A stretch of DNA of 64,000 bases from Pseudomonas lactis (GCF_001439845.1 NZ_JYLO01000018.1:61578-125577); one strand, 5' to 3'. Counted from the stretch's first letter, positions 1-9,212 are shown. The notes: generated from the sequence alone by a model not told the origin. Numbers and translations are program-made.

Positions 1-1
1 C

Positions 2-673
2 AGCCCGTTGCCGGACTACCGCGCCAGCGGCGTGCTGCGGGTGGCGGCCAGTTACACGGTGCTGGGTTATTTCCTGCCGCACCATTTGCAGCGCATGGAG
101 CATTGGCATCCGGACGTGACCATCGAGGTGTTCGAACAGGAACGCCAGACCATCGAACAGGGCCTGCTCGACGGCCAGTTCGACATGGCCGTGGTGCTGA
201 CCGCCAACCTCACCCACGCGGATATCGTCTCGGAAATTCTGTTCAACTCCGAACGCCGCCTGTGGCTGCCCAGCCATCACCCGTTGTGCGAACGCGGCGC
301 CGTGAGCCTGGCGGACGTGGCCCAAGAACCCTACATTTTGCTCACCGTCGATGAAGCCGAACACAGCGCCATGCGCTACTGGGAACAGGCCGGGCAAACG
401 CCCAAGGTGCGGCTGCGCACCAGCTCAGTGGAGGCGGTGCGCAGCATGGTTGCCAACGGCAGCGGCGTGGCGATCCTGTCAGACCTGGTGCACCGGCCCT
501 GGTCCCTGGAAGGCAAGCGCATCGAAACCCTGACCGTCACCGACCCGGTCACGCCCATGAGCGTCGGCCTGGCCTGGCACCGCGAGCGTGCGTTTACCCC
601 AGCGATGCAAGCGTTCCGGGATTACTTCCACGACGCGTTCCTGGCGCCCCAGCAGCTGTCGGCACGCCGTTAA
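2..673 (+). CDS. LysR-family regulator, effector-binding domain (5' end outside window)
   Basis: The reading frame is open to the left window edge, so the N-terminal helix-turn-helix lies outside. The visible 223 residues form a LysR substrate-binding domain: a start like LRVAASYTVLGYFLP, a typical hinge region, and the late segment VEAVRSMVANGSGVAILSD, which is the usual second subdomain of the family. It should bind a small effector and control a neighbouring gene. It ends convergently with the next LysR gene, overlapping it by 4 bases. The effector cannot be told from sequence. Confidence 0.85.
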   Translation, partial: SPLPDYRASGVLRVAASYTVLGYFLPHHLQRMEHWHPDVTIEVFEQERQTIEQGLLDGQFDMAVVLTANLTHADIVSEILFNSERRLWLPSHHPLCERGAVSLADVAQEPYILLTVDEAEHSAMRYWEQAGQTPKVRLRTSSVEAVRSMVANGSGVAILSDLVHRPWSLEGKRIETLTVTDPVTPMSVGLAWHRERAFTPAMQAFRDYFHDAFLAPQQLSARR

Positions 674-1566
674 AGATGAGCTTGCAGGGTGGCGGTCAAC
701 CAGTCCATGAACACCCGCACCCGCAACGGCAGATGCCGCTGACCGGCGTACAGCAACGACACATCCAAGGGCGGCGCCTGGTAATCGGGCAGCACCGCCA
801 CCAACTCGCCGCTGGCCAACAAGTCGCGTATCCCGAGCTGAGGCACCTGCGTGATGCCAAACCCGCCCAGGCACGCCGACTGATAGGCGTCGGTGCTGTT
901 GACCGTCACCCGGCCTGCCATCGGTAACCGCTGCACCTTGTTGCCCACCAAGTACTCGAACCCGGCCGAGCGTGCGCCCAGTGGCCGCACGTAATGCACC
1001 AACTGGTGATGCGCCAGGTCTGCCAGGGTTTCGGGCACGCCATACCGTTGCAGGTACGCCGCGCTCGCGCAGTTGACCATCGGCATGCTGCACACCCGCC
1101 GCGCTACCACGGTTTGATCGGGCTGGGCGCCGACGCGCACCACGCAATCAAAACCTTCGGCGATCAGGTCCACCTGGCGGTCCGAACCGCTGATCTCCAT
1201 GTCGATCAGAGGATGGCGCGCCATGAACGTGGGCAAGTTCGGCAAGATCAAGCCCCGCGCCATGACATTGGGCATGTCCACCCGTATGCGCCCGGCCAAT
1301 TGGGTTTCGTCCTGACGGAACAACCCTTCCAGCTCCTCCATATGCGCCAGCAGATCCTTGCTGCGCTCATACAACACCCGACCATCCTGGGTCGCCTGCA
1401 CCTTGCGCGTGGTGCGTTGCAACAGCCGTGCGCCCAGCAACTCCTCCAACGCCTGCACATGCTCGGATACCGTAGAGCGCGGCAAGCCCAGGCTTTGGCC
1501 GGCCTGGGTAAAGCTCGACAACTCAGTGACGCGTACGAAGGTGCGCAGCAGCTCAAGCTTGTTCAT
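670..1566 (-). CDS. LysR-family transcriptional regulator (CrgA-like)
   Basis: A full-length 298-residue LysR protein. Residues 1-60 hold the winged helix-turn-helix (TELSSFTQAGQSLGLPRSTVSEHVQALE), followed by the linker helix and an effector-binding domain from about residue 90. The RTTRKVQATQDGRVLYE stretch matches the CrgA/AaeR-type subfamily that often controls a divergent oxidoreductase. It is divergent from an SDR gene starting at 1673, so that gene is the likely target. The ATG at 1566 starts the helix-turn-helix at the family's usual distance. Confidence 0.9.
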   Translation of the reverse strand: MNKLELLRTFVRVTELSSFTQAGQSLGLPRSTVSEHVQALEELLGARLLQRTTRKVQATQDGRVLYERSKDLLAHMEELEGLFRQDETQLAGRIRVDMPNVMARGLILPNLPTFMARHPLIDMEISGSDRQVDLIAEGFDCVVRVGAQPDQTVVARRVCSMPMVNCASAAYLQRYGVPETLADLAHHQLVHYVRPLGARSAGFEYLVGNKVQRLPMAGRVTVNSTDAYQSACLGGFGITQVPQLGIRDLLASGELVAVLPDYQAPPLDVSLLYAGQRHLPLRVRVFMDWLTATLQAHL

Positions 1567-1582
1567 GTGATTGTTCGCCCTA

Positions 1583-1630
1583 TCCGGCCAGTGATTCCGA
1601 TATCAGCCTGTTTATCACGTTATGGCCGGA
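1583..1630. promoter_or_regulatory. Inverted repeat between divergent LysR and SDR genes
   Basis: Arms TCCGGCCA (1583-1590) and TGGCCGGA (1623-1630) are perfect complements 32 bases apart, within the 106-base divergent promoter region. The position suits a LysR operator that controls both genes. The assignment is inferred from position and symmetry only. Confidence 0.35.
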
Positions 1631-1672
1631 CAAATACACTCAATCCCACTAACCCCATTTGAGGACTGCACC

Positions 1673-2431
1673 ATGACCCGTAAAATCGCACTCATCACCG
1701 GCGCCAGTCGTGGCCTTGGAAAAAGCGCCGCCCTGCACCTGGCTGCGCAAGGCATCGACATCATCGGCACTTACCACAGCGCAGCGACCGAAGCCCAAGC
1801 CGTGATAGCCCAAGTAGAGGCCTTGGGCGGTCGCGCCGCCATGCTGCAACTGGACGTCAGCCAGAGTGAAACCTTCGATGCATTCGTTGGCCAGATCGGC
1901 ACCCTGCTCAAGGATGTGTTCGCCCAGGATCATTTCAACTTCCTGATCAACAACGCCGGGGTTGGCACCTACGCAAGCTTTGCCGAAACCACCGAAGCCC
2001 AGTTCGACCAACTGGTGGCGATCCATGTGAAGGCACCGTTTTTCCTCACGCAAAAACTGCTGCCGCTGATCCGCGATGGCGGGCGCATCATCAATATCTC
2101 CAGCGGCTTGGCGCGCTTCAGCCTGCCGGGTTATGCGGCCTACGCGTCCATGAAAGGCGCGGTGGAAGTGTTGTCGCGCTACCAGGCTAAAGAGCTGGGC
2201 CCACGGGGTATCACCGTGAACACCCTGGCACCGGGCGCGATTGCCACTGACTTCGGCGGTGGCGAGGTACGCGATAACAATGATGTGAATGCGATGGTGG
2301 CCAATAACACTGCTCTTGGCCGAGCCGGCTTGCCGGACGATATTGGCGGCGCGATTTCGATCTTGCTGGCCGATGGCAGCCACTGGATCACCGGCCAGCG
2401 GATCGAGGCGTCGGGCGGGATGTTCCTCTAA
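1673..2431 (+). CDS. SDR-family NAD(P)-dependent oxidoreductase
   Basis: A 252-residue short-chain dehydrogenase/reductase of classical length. The cofactor motif TGASRGLG lies near residue 10, NNAG near residue 96, and the catalytic Ser (ISSG) with YASMK near residues 142-160. It also has the NTLAPGAIATDF segment after the active site and the C-terminal GQRIEASGG. The ATG at 1673 is chosen because GAGGA lies 7 bases upstream; a longer in-frame extension lacks a ribosome-binding site. The substrate is unknown. It is probably regulated by the divergent LysR protein. Confidence 0.9.
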   Translation: MTRKIALITGASRGLGKSAALHLAAQGIDIIGTYHSAATEAQAVIAQVEALGGRAAMLQLDVSQSETFDAFVGQIGTLLKDVFAQDHFNFLINNAGVGTYASFAETTEAQFDQLVAIHVKAPFFLTQKLLPLIRDGGRIINISSGLARFSLPGYAAYASMKGAVEVLSRYQAKELGPRGITVNTLAPGAIATDFGGGEVRDNNDVNAMVANNTALGRAGLPDDIGGAISILLADGSHWITGQRIEASGGMFL

Positions 2432-2443
2432 ACGGCGGCCCCC

Positions 2444-2543
2444 TGTAGGAGCGAGCTTGCTCGCGAAAAACTCAAGAGCGCCGCGTATTTACAGAGGCCC
2501 CGCGTTATCGTTAGCGATCTTCGCGAGCAAGCTCGCTCCTACA
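2444..2543. repeat. REP pair, GAGCGAGCTTGCTCGCG family
   Basis: Two facing copies of the Pseudomonas REP palindrome (TGTAGGAGCGAGCTTGCTCG and its complement) separated by about 50 bases, between the SDR gene and the PACE gene. The right copy also encodes the last residues of the PACE protein. Confidence 0.9.
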
Positions 2544-2975
2544 GTGGGTAGCATTTTTTTCGCTGATTTTTTCCCGAATGACGTCGTAACCCCAGTGGTA
2601 CACGTAGGTGTAGGGCAGGAAGAACAACAACACGCCAATGTCGAGGATGAAGGCTTCCAACAGGCTGATCTTCATCAAGGCAGCAATCAATGGCACCGCC
2701 AGCAGAATCAGGCCGCCTTCAAACAGCAGCGCGTGCAGCACACGGGTCCAACCACCGTTGGCCAGTTGCAGGCGAGCTTTAAGGCGGTCGAACAGGCTGT
2801 TGAACACCACGTTCCAGCTCAGTGCCAACAGGCTGATGCCCAAGGTCACTGCGCCCATCTCCAGCGCCGGCCGGCCAGTGACCCACACCAGCAGTGGCGT
2901 GCAGATCAATAGGGCCAGCCCTTCGAAACCAAGGGCTTGAAAAACGCGTTCAGTAAGGGATTTGGTAGGGGTCAT
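2511..2975 (-). CDS. PACE-family biocide efflux transporter
   Basis: A 154-residue membrane protein with four hydrophobic segments in two tandem bacterial-transmembrane-pair units, as in AceI. Family marks include the acidic residue in the first helix (FEGLALLI, about residue 18), the WNVVFNSLFD segment and FLPYTYVYHWGYD near the end. The family exports chlorhexidine-type cations and short polyamines by proton exchange at the inner membrane. The last ten codons read through the adjacent REP palindrome (CRSELAREDR), so the C-terminus is longer than normal. It is divergent from the LysR gene at 3064, a common pairing for this family. Confidence 0.85.
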   Translation of the reverse strand: MTPTKSLTERVFQALGFEGLALLICTPLLVWVTGRPALEMGAVTLGISLLALSWNVVFNSLFDRLKARLQLANGGWTRVLHALLFEGGLILLAVPLIAALMKISLLEAFILDIGVLLFFLPYTYVYHWGYDVIREKISEKNATHCRSELAREDR

Positions 2976-3063
2976 GACCCGGCTCCGTGAGTGACGATGG
3001 TTGCCATGATCAGGCTTTGTCTCGATACTTCATAACCAATAACCATCGATCAAGGCGATAGTC

Positions 3064-3918
3064 ATGGCCTCCCATGAAGTGCTCCAGGCGTTTGTCCAGG
3101 CGGCCACCCAAGGCTCGTTTTCCGCGGCGGCGCGCAAGCTGGGCAAGAGCCAGTCCACCGTGAGCGCGGCGGTGGCCAGCCTTGAGATCGACCTGGATGT
3201 GGTGCTGTTTGACCGCAGCAGCCGCAAACCGACCCTCACGCCCGCAGGGCAGGTTTTGCTGCAACGGGCTGAGCAAGTGCTGGAAGCCAGTAGCCGCCTG
3301 GAGCTGGCGGCCAGTCAGTTATCTCAAGGCCTGGAGCCGAAGTTGAGTATCGCCATGTCCGATACTTATCAGTCTGATCGATTCGAGATCGCCCTCACCG
3401 CCTTCGAACGACGCTACCCGGACCTTGAGCTGGAATGCCTGATCGCGGAATGCGAAGACCTGATCGCGCTGGTGCAAAGTGGCCGGGCGCAGATCGCATT
3501 TATTGAGAAACAGGAAGTTTACCCGCCCGATCTGACCTTCTCTGCGGTGGAAGAGCGCACGGAGATCGCGCTGTTCGTCTCGCCTAAACACCCGTTGGCG
3601 AGCCTGGGCAAGGTTCACCCGCACACGCTGCAACAACACCGGGAGTTGCGCTTGGCGAGCATCATCAGCCCCAATGAAAACCGCGGTAAGCAACGCGTCT
3701 GGTCGGCGCCGAGTTACCTGATGCTGATGGAAATGGCGCAGCTGGGGTTTGGCTGGGCACCGATTCCACGCTGGCTGGTGGAGCGCTTTGGCGGCAACCA
3801 GTTGGTTGAACTCAAGGTGCGCAGTTGGCCGCGTTCGGTGGCGGTGGATGCGCTGTGGTCGCGGCAACAGCCGCCGGGGCCTGCGGGGAGCTGGTTGCTG
3901 GGCAAGATGCTGGAATGA
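3064..3918 (+). CDS. LysR-family regulator divergent from PACE pump
   Basis: A 284-residue LysR protein: helix-turn-helix in residues 1-60 (GSFSAAARKLGKSQSTVSAAVASLE), then a substrate-binding domain starting near LSIAMSDTYQ. It is slightly shorter than the common 300 residues but complete. It faces away from the PACE efflux gene across an 88-base intergenic region, so it most likely controls that gene. The inducer is unknown. Confidence 0.9.
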   Translation: MASHEVLQAFVQAATQGSFSAAARKLGKSQSTVSAAVASLEIDLDVVLFDRSSRKPTLTPAGQVLLQRAEQVLEASSRLELAASQLSQGLEPKLSIAMSDTYQSDRFEIALTAFERRYPDLELECLIAECEDLIALVQSGRAQIAFIEKQEVYPPDLTFSAVEERTEIALFVSPKHPLASLGKVHPHTLQQHRELRLASIISPNENRGKQRVWSAPSYLMLMEMAQLGFGWAPIPRWLVERFGGNQLVELKVRSWPRSVAVDALWSRQQPPGPAGSWLLGKMLE

Positions 3919-3921
3919 GCC

Positions 3922-4021
3922 TGTAGGAGCGAGCTTGCTCGCGAAGAACGTCAACGATAACGCGTGCTTCCTGAAGAAACGCGGCGTCGGTGAGTTTTTC
4001 GCGAGCAAGCTCGCTCCTACA
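3922..4021. repeat. REP pair, GAGCGAGCTTGCTCGCG family
   Basis: Facing copies of TGTAGGAGCGAGCTTGCTCG and its complement about 50 bases apart, just after the LysR stop codon. Same family as the copies at 2444 and 23531. Confidence 0.9.
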
Positions 4022-4055
4022 GGTATTAGGCTTACGCCCTCCTACATTTGGATCG

Positions 4056-5279
4056 TCACTGTCTGGGGGAATTGAGTTCGGCGAGGCGTCGCGTGATGAA
4101 GCGTTTTTCTGGCGCTTGTTGGGTCAGGGACAAAGCTTTTTCGTACGCCCTGCGGGCTTCGTCAAACCGCCCCAACTGCCGGCAAAACTCCCCACGCGCC
4201 GAATGCGCCAAGTGGTAGTCCTGCAACTCACCGCGCTGCAAAAGGTTGTCTACCAGCGCCAACCCCGCCAACGGCCCCTGCTCCATCGCCACCGCTACCG
4301 CACGGTTCAACTCGATCACCGGCGACGGCACAGCCCTGAGCAACACATCGTAGAGCCCGACAATCTGCCGCCAATCGGTGTGCCCCGCGCTGGGCGCCTC
4401 GGCGTGTACGGCGGCAATCGCCGCCTGCAGGCAATACGGTCCAAAGCGCCGCGAGGTAAGCGCCTGCTCCACCAGTGCGCAGCCTTCAGCGATCAAGACC
4501 CTGTCCCAAAGCGTACGATCCTGCGCGTCCAACAGCACCAGTTCGCCGCTGGCAGAAGTACGGGCAGGCCGACGCGACTCGTGCAGCAACATCAACGCCA
4601 GCAAGCCCATGACTTCCGGCTCGGGCAGCAACTCCAACAGCAAGCGCCCCAGACGAATGGCCTCCAGGGTCAGGTCTTCACGGGTGAGGTCGGCACCCGC
4701 CGAGGCCGAATAGCCCTCGTTGAACACCAGGTAAATCACCCGCAGCACACTGTCCAACCGCTCGGGCAATTCGGCCCGGGACGGCACTTGATAGGGAATT
4801 TTCGCCTCACGGATCTTGCCCTTGGCGCGCACGATGCGTTGGGCAATGGTGGTGGGCGTGGCAAGAAAAGCGTGAGCGATGGCCTCGGTGCTCAGGTCGC
4901 AGATCTCGCGCAGGGTCAGCGCAACCTGGGCATCGGCTGCCAACGCTGGGTGGCAGCAGGTAAACATCAGGCGCAGGCGGTCGTCTTCCACGTCTTCATC
5001 ACTCCACGGCGCGGCCTCCAGCGCGTTGGCCTGCTCCTCCAATAACGGGGTAAACCGCGACTGCCGCCGCAGGCGGTCGATGGCCTTGAAGCGGCCGGTG
5101 GACACCAGCCACGCCCGAGGATTATCCGGCACGCCATCCTAGGGCCAGCGCTGCACGGCGACAAAAAACGCCTCATGCAGCGCCTCCTCGGCCAGGTCGA
5201 AATCCCCCAGCACGCGAATCAACGTCGCGAGCACGCGGCGTGATTCGCTGCGGTAAATGGCGTCGATCTGCGCGGTCAA
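4056..5279 (-). pseudogene. ECF42-type RNA polymerase sigma factor with in-frame amber codon
   Basis: The frame encodes about 407 residues of an ECF42-type sigma factor: region 2 near LTAQIDAIYRSESRRVL and AEEALHEAFFVAVQRWP, region 4 with LTLREICDLSTEAIAHAF, and the long C-terminal extension (DLTREDLTLEAIRLGRLL) typical of the group. A TAG codon at 5136-5138 interrupts region 2, between QRWP and DGVPDNPRAW, with no frame change. The N-terminal part likely starts with TTG at 5279, overlapping the stop of the preceding SRPBCC gene. The downstream part could restart at GTG (5132), but it would lack most of region 2. It is either a disabled gene or depends on amber suppression or a sequencing error. 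Confidence 0.85.
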
Positions 5280-5752
5280 TCGGCCATGTCCTCGGTCACC
5301 AACTTCACCAGGCGGTCCAGGCTCTGGCCCCAACCGTCATGAAAGCCCATGGCTTCGTGGGCCTGTTTGTCCTCGGCACTCCAGTGCATGGCACGGGCGG
5401 TGTAGAGGGTCTTTCCCCCGACCTCCTCAAAGGTGACTTCGGCGCTCATGAACGGCTTGCCCGAAGGCACCCAGCCCGGCATGAACGCGTCGGTAAACAC
5501 CAGGCGGTTGGGCGCGTCGATCTCCAGGAATACGCCCTGGGTCGGGTATTCGCTGCCATCCGGCGCGCGCATCAAGGTGCGGAACAAGCCGCCGACCCAC
5601 AGGTTCATCTCGCATTCAGGGGTGGTCATGCCGTGGGGGCCCCACCATTGTTGCAGCAGGGTTGGCTCGGTCCAGGCGCGAAACACCCGGCGGCGCGGCG
5701 CATCGATCAAGCGGCTGATGGACAGTTCAAATTGAGCGGGTTGAGTGTTCAC
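5276..5752 (-). CDS. SRPBCC (AHSA1-like) ligand-binding protein
   Basis: A 158-residue START/Bet v 1-fold protein of the AHSA1 group. Marks are ISRLIDAPRRRVFRAWTEP at the start, LLQQWWGP, and a C-terminal helix GWGQSLDRLVKLV. It lies in the same operon as a YCII/DGPF protein and an ECF42 sigma factor; these protein types commonly sit together and are inferred to act with the sigma factor. Its stop overlaps the sigma start codon, which suggests coupled translation. No enzymatic role can be assigned. Confidence 0.85.
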   Translation of the reverse strand: MNTQPAQFELSISRLIDAPRRRVFRAWTEPTLLQQWWGPHGMTTPECEMNLWVGGLFRTLMRAPDGSEYPTQGVFLEIDAPNRLVFTDAFMPGWVPSGKPFMSAEVTFEEVGGKTLYTARAMHWSAEDKQAHEAMGFHDGWGQSLDRLVKLVTEDMAD

Positions 5753-5777
5753 GGGGAAACCTCCTCAAGGCTTTTGA

Positions 5778-6131
5778 TTATTGTGTTGAGAGATCCAATT
5801 GGCGCACAGGGCGCACTTCCACACTGCCGACCCGGGCCGCCGGAATGCCGCCCGCCACCTGGAGCGCTTCATTGAGGTCCTTGGCGTCGATCAGGTAGAA
5901 CCCGGCGAGCTGCTCCTTGGTTTCGGCAAACGGCCCATCGGTGATCGACAGCTTGCCGTTGCGCATGCGCACGGTGGTGGCGGTGGTCACCGACTCCAGC
6001 GGCTCGGCAGCGAGCATGCGCCCGCTGGCCTGGATGGACTCGGCGTAGGCCAGACATTCCGAGTCATGGGGGCTGTCGGGTGAGGTGTGCAACACCTGTT
6101 CGTCGCTGTAGATAAGGCACAGGTATTTCAT
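5778..6131 (-). CDS. YCII/DGPF-domain protein of the ECF42 operon
   Basis: A 117-residue YCII-related protein with the family signature DGPFAETKEQLAGFYLID in its second half and MKYLCLIYSDEQ at the start. DGPF proteins are the hallmark partner of ECF42 sigma factors and are thought to signal to the sigma C-terminal extension. It is upstream of the SRPBCC gene by 25 bases in one operon. It appears intact although its partner sigma gene is interrupted. Confidence 0.9.
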   Translation of the reverse strand: MKYLCLIYSDEQVLHTSPDSPHDSECLAYAESIQASGRMLAAEPLESVTTATTVRMRNGKLSITDGPFAETKEQLAGFYLIDAKDLNEALQVAGGIPAARVGSVEVRPVRQLDLSTQ

Positions 6132-6173
6132 GGCGTTCTCCGTTTTCGGACTACTGACTATAGTTCGCGGTGC

Positions 6174-6593
6174 TCAAGGTTTCAGGTCGAACAACGCCGT
6201 GCCGCTGTGCATATCAAACGGCGCCGACCAGTGCTCATGCACCACCTTCCATTGGCCATTGATACGCTGGTAGCCGGCGGTTACGCGCATCCAGCAGGCC
6301 TTCACCTCACCGTCCGGCCCGGCGCCGCCGCAGTGGGCCAGCCAATGGGCGAATGCGCTGTCTGGCGCTTCGACGACATGCAGTTCATGAAACTCGAAGA
6401 TGCCGGGCCCGGGGCAGTGCTCCATGCACGCTTCCCAGTGCGCGCGGTAGGCCGCCTTGCCTTTGAATTGCAGGGCGGTTACAGCGTCGAACGAGACGAT
6501 ATCGTCGGCGTAAAAGCTGACAATCTGGTCGATATCACGGCTGACGACGGCGTGTTTCCATTGCTCGATCAAGCTCTTGATTGCAGTGCTCAT
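6174..6593 (-). CDS. SnoaL/DUF4440-like NTF2-fold protein
   Basis: A 139-residue NTF2-fold protein: N-terminal helix with SLIEQWKHAVVSRDIDQIVSFYADD, then mixed strands ending in WKVVHEHWSAPFD. Such SnoaL-like proteins often accompany YCII and ECF42 genes. It is the first gene of the four-gene minus-strand cluster, 42 bases ahead of the YCII gene. No catalytic residues can be assigned with confidence. Confidence 0.85.
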   Translation of the reverse strand: MSTAIKSLIEQWKHAVVSRDIDQIVSFYADDIVSFDAVTALQFKGKAAYRAHWEACMEHCPGPGIFEFHELHVVEAPDSAFAHWLAHCGGAGPDGEVKACWMRVTAGYQRINGQWKVVHEHWSAPFDMHSGTALFDLKP

Positions 6594-6738
6594 GGCGATG
6601 ACTCCTTGGGGTGGACAATCACGGAAGACACCCTTAGTCGAATGGCCTCGAGGGAAATCGACATCCCCCTGAAAAATAATTTCCCGTGGCCCAAACCCGA
6701 TAAACTGCCCCCTCCCTTGCAGCCGTTCGGATAGCCCG

Positions 6739-7230
6739 ATGCAAACCCGCCTCGTCGCCTACGAGGCGCTGAATGCTGTGCAACAACAGCAAGTCGGCGC
6801 CATCGAAGTTCACCCTGAACAACTGCCGTTTTGCGGTGATATGTATTGCGCGCTCAACACTCTGCTCGCCAAGCCAAGCCCTGGGGTCAAGGGCTTTGCG
6901 TTGTTGGCCGATGACCTTCCGGTGGCGTTCCTGCTGCTCAAGCGCCCGCCGTGCCTGCCTCATTGGGCCGATGAACACAGCGCCACACTCCACGCGCTAC
7001 AGGTAGACCGGCATCAGCAGGGGCGTGGATACGGCAAGGCATGTTTGCAGGCACTGCCCGCCCTGGCGCGTGAGGCGTGGCCGCACATCAAGGGGTTGGA
7101 GCTATCAGTGGACACCCACAATCGGGCGGCGATGGGGTTGTATCTGGGGGCGGGATGGGTGGATCGCGGCGAGGCGTACAAGGGCCGGGTGGGGTATGAG
7201 CGCCGTTTGAGCTTCAGGCTTAATCCATAG
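6739..7230 (+). CDS. GNAT-family N-acetyltransferase
   Basis: A 163-residue acetyltransferase with the acetyl-CoA pyrophosphate-binding loop QQGRGYGKA near residue 95 and the following helix. The C-terminal LSVDTHNRAAMGLYLGAGW matches motif B of the GNAT fold. The substrate is unknown. It is a single gene, divergent from the ECF42 cluster. Confidence 0.85.
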   Translation: MQTRLVAYEALNAVQQQQVGAIEVHPEQLPFCGDMYCALNTLLAKPSPGVKGFALLADDLPVAFLLLKRPPCLPHWADEHSATLHALQVDRHQQGRGYGKACLQALPALAREAWPHIKGLELSVDTHNRAAMGLYLGAGWVDRGEAYKGRVGYERRLSFRLNP

Positions 7231-7235
7231 CGGCA

Positions 7236-7285
7236 ATGTCACGTAAACATGACTTCCATTCGTGCATGTCCTGTTTACGTGACAT
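7236..7285. terminator. Long perfect inverted repeat between convergent genes
   Basis: Arms of 14 bases (ATGTCACGTAAACA at 7236-7249 and its complement at 7272-7285) flank a 22-base loop between the convergent GNAT and GyrI-like genes. There is no T tract, so it is either a bidirectional stop signal or a protein-binding palindrome. Confidence 0.4.
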
Positions 7286-7296
7286 CAGGTGCAGTG

Positions 7297-7779
7297 TCAG
7301 CCCCGCTCCCCGATCGGCAACCAGATTTCCACCGTGCCCGTACCCTTCCTGGCATCGAAATCCGCGCTGTAGCGCTCAAAATCCGCGCCCATGACCTTGT
7401 AGCCCGAGTGCGGCAGCCATTCGAACATGATGCGTTCGTAGGTTTGCTCAAGCGCCTGCACCGGCCCGTAGTGGGGGAACACGGCATAGTTGAGTGGCGG
7501 AATTTCGATCACCTCGAAATTGCTCGGCACGTCCTTCTTGGCCGGGACTTCAACACCTGCCAGGTAATCGAATTCGCCGTGATGCGGGTTATGGCACACC
7601 CCGTAGGTCACACCGCCGACGCGCTTCTTGAGGTCCTTGATGCAGGTATCGAACAACTCCCACAGCCGTGGGATATCGCCCACGGTGGCCTTCGAATATC
7701 GCCCTTGCACCCCGGCGATCACCAGGGCCTTGCCAGCTTCCAGGCGTAGCTCCAACGGTTTTTTTGTCTGCTGATCCAT
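7297..7779 (-). CDS. GyrI-like small-molecule-binding protein
   Basis: A 160-residue stand-alone effector-binding domain of the GyrI/AraC type: KALVIAGVQGRYSKATVGDIPRLWELF at the start, VTYGVCHN in the middle and the terminal GTGTVEIWLPI. There is no DNA-binding part. Such proteins bind hydrophobic cations or act as gyrase inhibitors or hydrolases. The ATG at 7779 is chosen because an AAGGAG site lies 10 bases before it; the frame stays open much further but without family sequence. Confidence 0.8.
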   Translation of the reverse strand: MDQQTKKPLELRLEAGKALVIAGVQGRYSKATVGDIPRLWELFDTCIKDLKKRVGGVTYGVCHNPHHGEFDYLAGVEVPAKKDVPSNFEVIEIPPLNYAVFPHYGPVQALEQTYERIMFEWLPHSGYKVMGADFERYSADFDARKGTGTVEIWLPIGERG

Positions 7780-7974
7780 ACGAACAGTCTCCTTCTTATG
7801 AGGGAACAAACCCGCATCGAGTATAGGGGCATATCCACCTCGTACTCCATGTAGAAAAATTTTCGACGCATCTGGACAACTGGCCATCATCGCCCGTATT
7901 GTCTGCCCCGCAGGCCACCGCAGTGGCCGACGTCGCTCGGACGGTTCCGGGCGCTTACGTACCTCGAGGCAACA

Positions 7975-9186
7975 ATGGCAGACCAAGGTTCGCCGCGCCG
8001 CTTTGCGCGCATAGATCGACTCCCCCCCTATGTTTTCAATATCACTGCCGAGCTGAAGATGGCTGCGCGTCGGCGCGGCGAAGACATCATCGACTTGAGC
8101 ATGGGTAATCCTGACGGCGCCACGCCTCCCCACATCGTGGAGAAAATGGTCACCGTCGCCCAACGTGACGACACCCACGGCTACTCCACCTCCAAAGGTA
8201 TCCCGCGCCTGCGCCGGGCAATCTCGCGCTGGTACAAGGATCGTTACGCGGTGGATATCGACCCCGAGTCCGAAGCCATCGTGACCATCGGTTCCAAGGA
8301 AGGCCTGGCGCACTTGATGCTAGCCACCCTGGACCAGGGCGATACTGTGCTGGTGCCCAACCCCAGCTACCCGATTCATATCTACGGCGCAGTGATCGCC
8401 GGCGCCCAGGTACGTTCGGTGCCACTGATACCCGGCGTGGATTTCTTCGCTGAGCTGGAGCGCGCGATTCGCGGCTCGATCCCCAAGCCGAAGATGATGA
8501 TCCTGGGCTTTCCGTCCAACCCCACCGCGCAGTGCGTGGAACTGGACTTCTTCGAACGGGTGATCGCCCTGGCCAAGCAGTACGACGTACTGGTGGTGCA
8601 CGACCTGGCCTACGCCGACATCGTCTACGACGGCTGGAAAGCCCCCTCGATCATGCAAGTGCCCGGCGCCAAGGACATTGCGGTGGAGTTTTTCACCCTG
8701 TCCAAGAGCTACAACATGGCCGGCTGGCGCATCGGCTTCATGGTGGGCAACCCGGAACTGGTCAACGCCCTGGCGCGCATCAAGAGCTACCACGACTACG
8801 GCACCTTCACCCCGCTGCAAGTGGCGGCAATTGCGGCGCTGGAAGGCGACCAACAGTGCGTCAAAGACATCGCCGAGCAGTACCGCCAGCGCCGCAATGT
8901 GCTGGTCAAGGGCCTGCATGAGCTGGGCTGGATGGTGGAGAACCCGAAGGCGTCGATGTACGTCTGGGCCAAGATTCCCGAGCAATATGCCGCCATGGGC
9001 TCGCTGGAGTTTGCTAAAAAACTGCTATTGGAAGCGAAGGTGTGTGTGTCGCCGGGGATCGGCTTTGGTGAGTATGGCGACGATCATGTGCGCTTTGCGC
9101 TGATCGAAAACCAGGACCGGATTCGCCAGGCCGTGCGTGGGATACGCGGCATGTTCAGGGCGGATGGGTTGGTCAGCAAAGCCTGA
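7975..9186 (+). CDS. alaC: Glutamate-pyruvate (alanine) aminotransferase AlaC
   Basis: A 403-residue PLP-dependent class I/II aminotransferase. It has the substrate-side motif DLSMGNPDGATP, the glycine-rich region VTIGSKEGLAHLM, FPSNPTAQ, and the PLP lysine in TLSKSYNMAGWRIGF near residue 243, followed by the conserved arginine near VRFALIEN. The sequence matches AlaC, which makes alanine from pyruvate and glutamate in the cytoplasm. The ATG follows a GAGG site. It stands alone, followed by a REP pair. Confidence 0.9.
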   Translation: MADQGSPRRFARIDRLPPYVFNITAELKMAARRRGEDIIDLSMGNPDGATPPHIVEKMVTVAQRDDTHGYSTSKGIPRLRRAISRWYKDRYAVDIDPESEAIVTIGSKEGLAHLMLATLDQGDTVLVPNPSYPIHIYGAVIAGAQVRSVPLIPGVDFFAELERAIRGSIPKPKMMILGFPSNPTAQCVELDFFERVIALAKQYDVLVVHDLAYADIVYDGWKAPSIMQVPGAKDIAVEFFTLSKSYNMAGWRIGFMVGNPELVNALARIKSYHDYGTFTPLQVAAIAALEGDQQCVKDIAEQYRQRRNVLVKGLHELGWMVENPKASMYVWAKIPEQYAAMGSLEFAKKLLLEAKVCVSPGIGFGEYGDDHVRFALIENQDRIRQAVRGIRGMFRADGLVSKA

Positions 9187-9212
9187 CCTGATCCACCTGA
9201 AGAAACCCAATC

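Noticed and set aside
7780..8313. N-terminal extension of the GyrI-like frame
   Set aside because: The extra residues lie antisense to alaC and its promoter and have no family sequence; the ATG at 7779 has a good ribosome-binding site.
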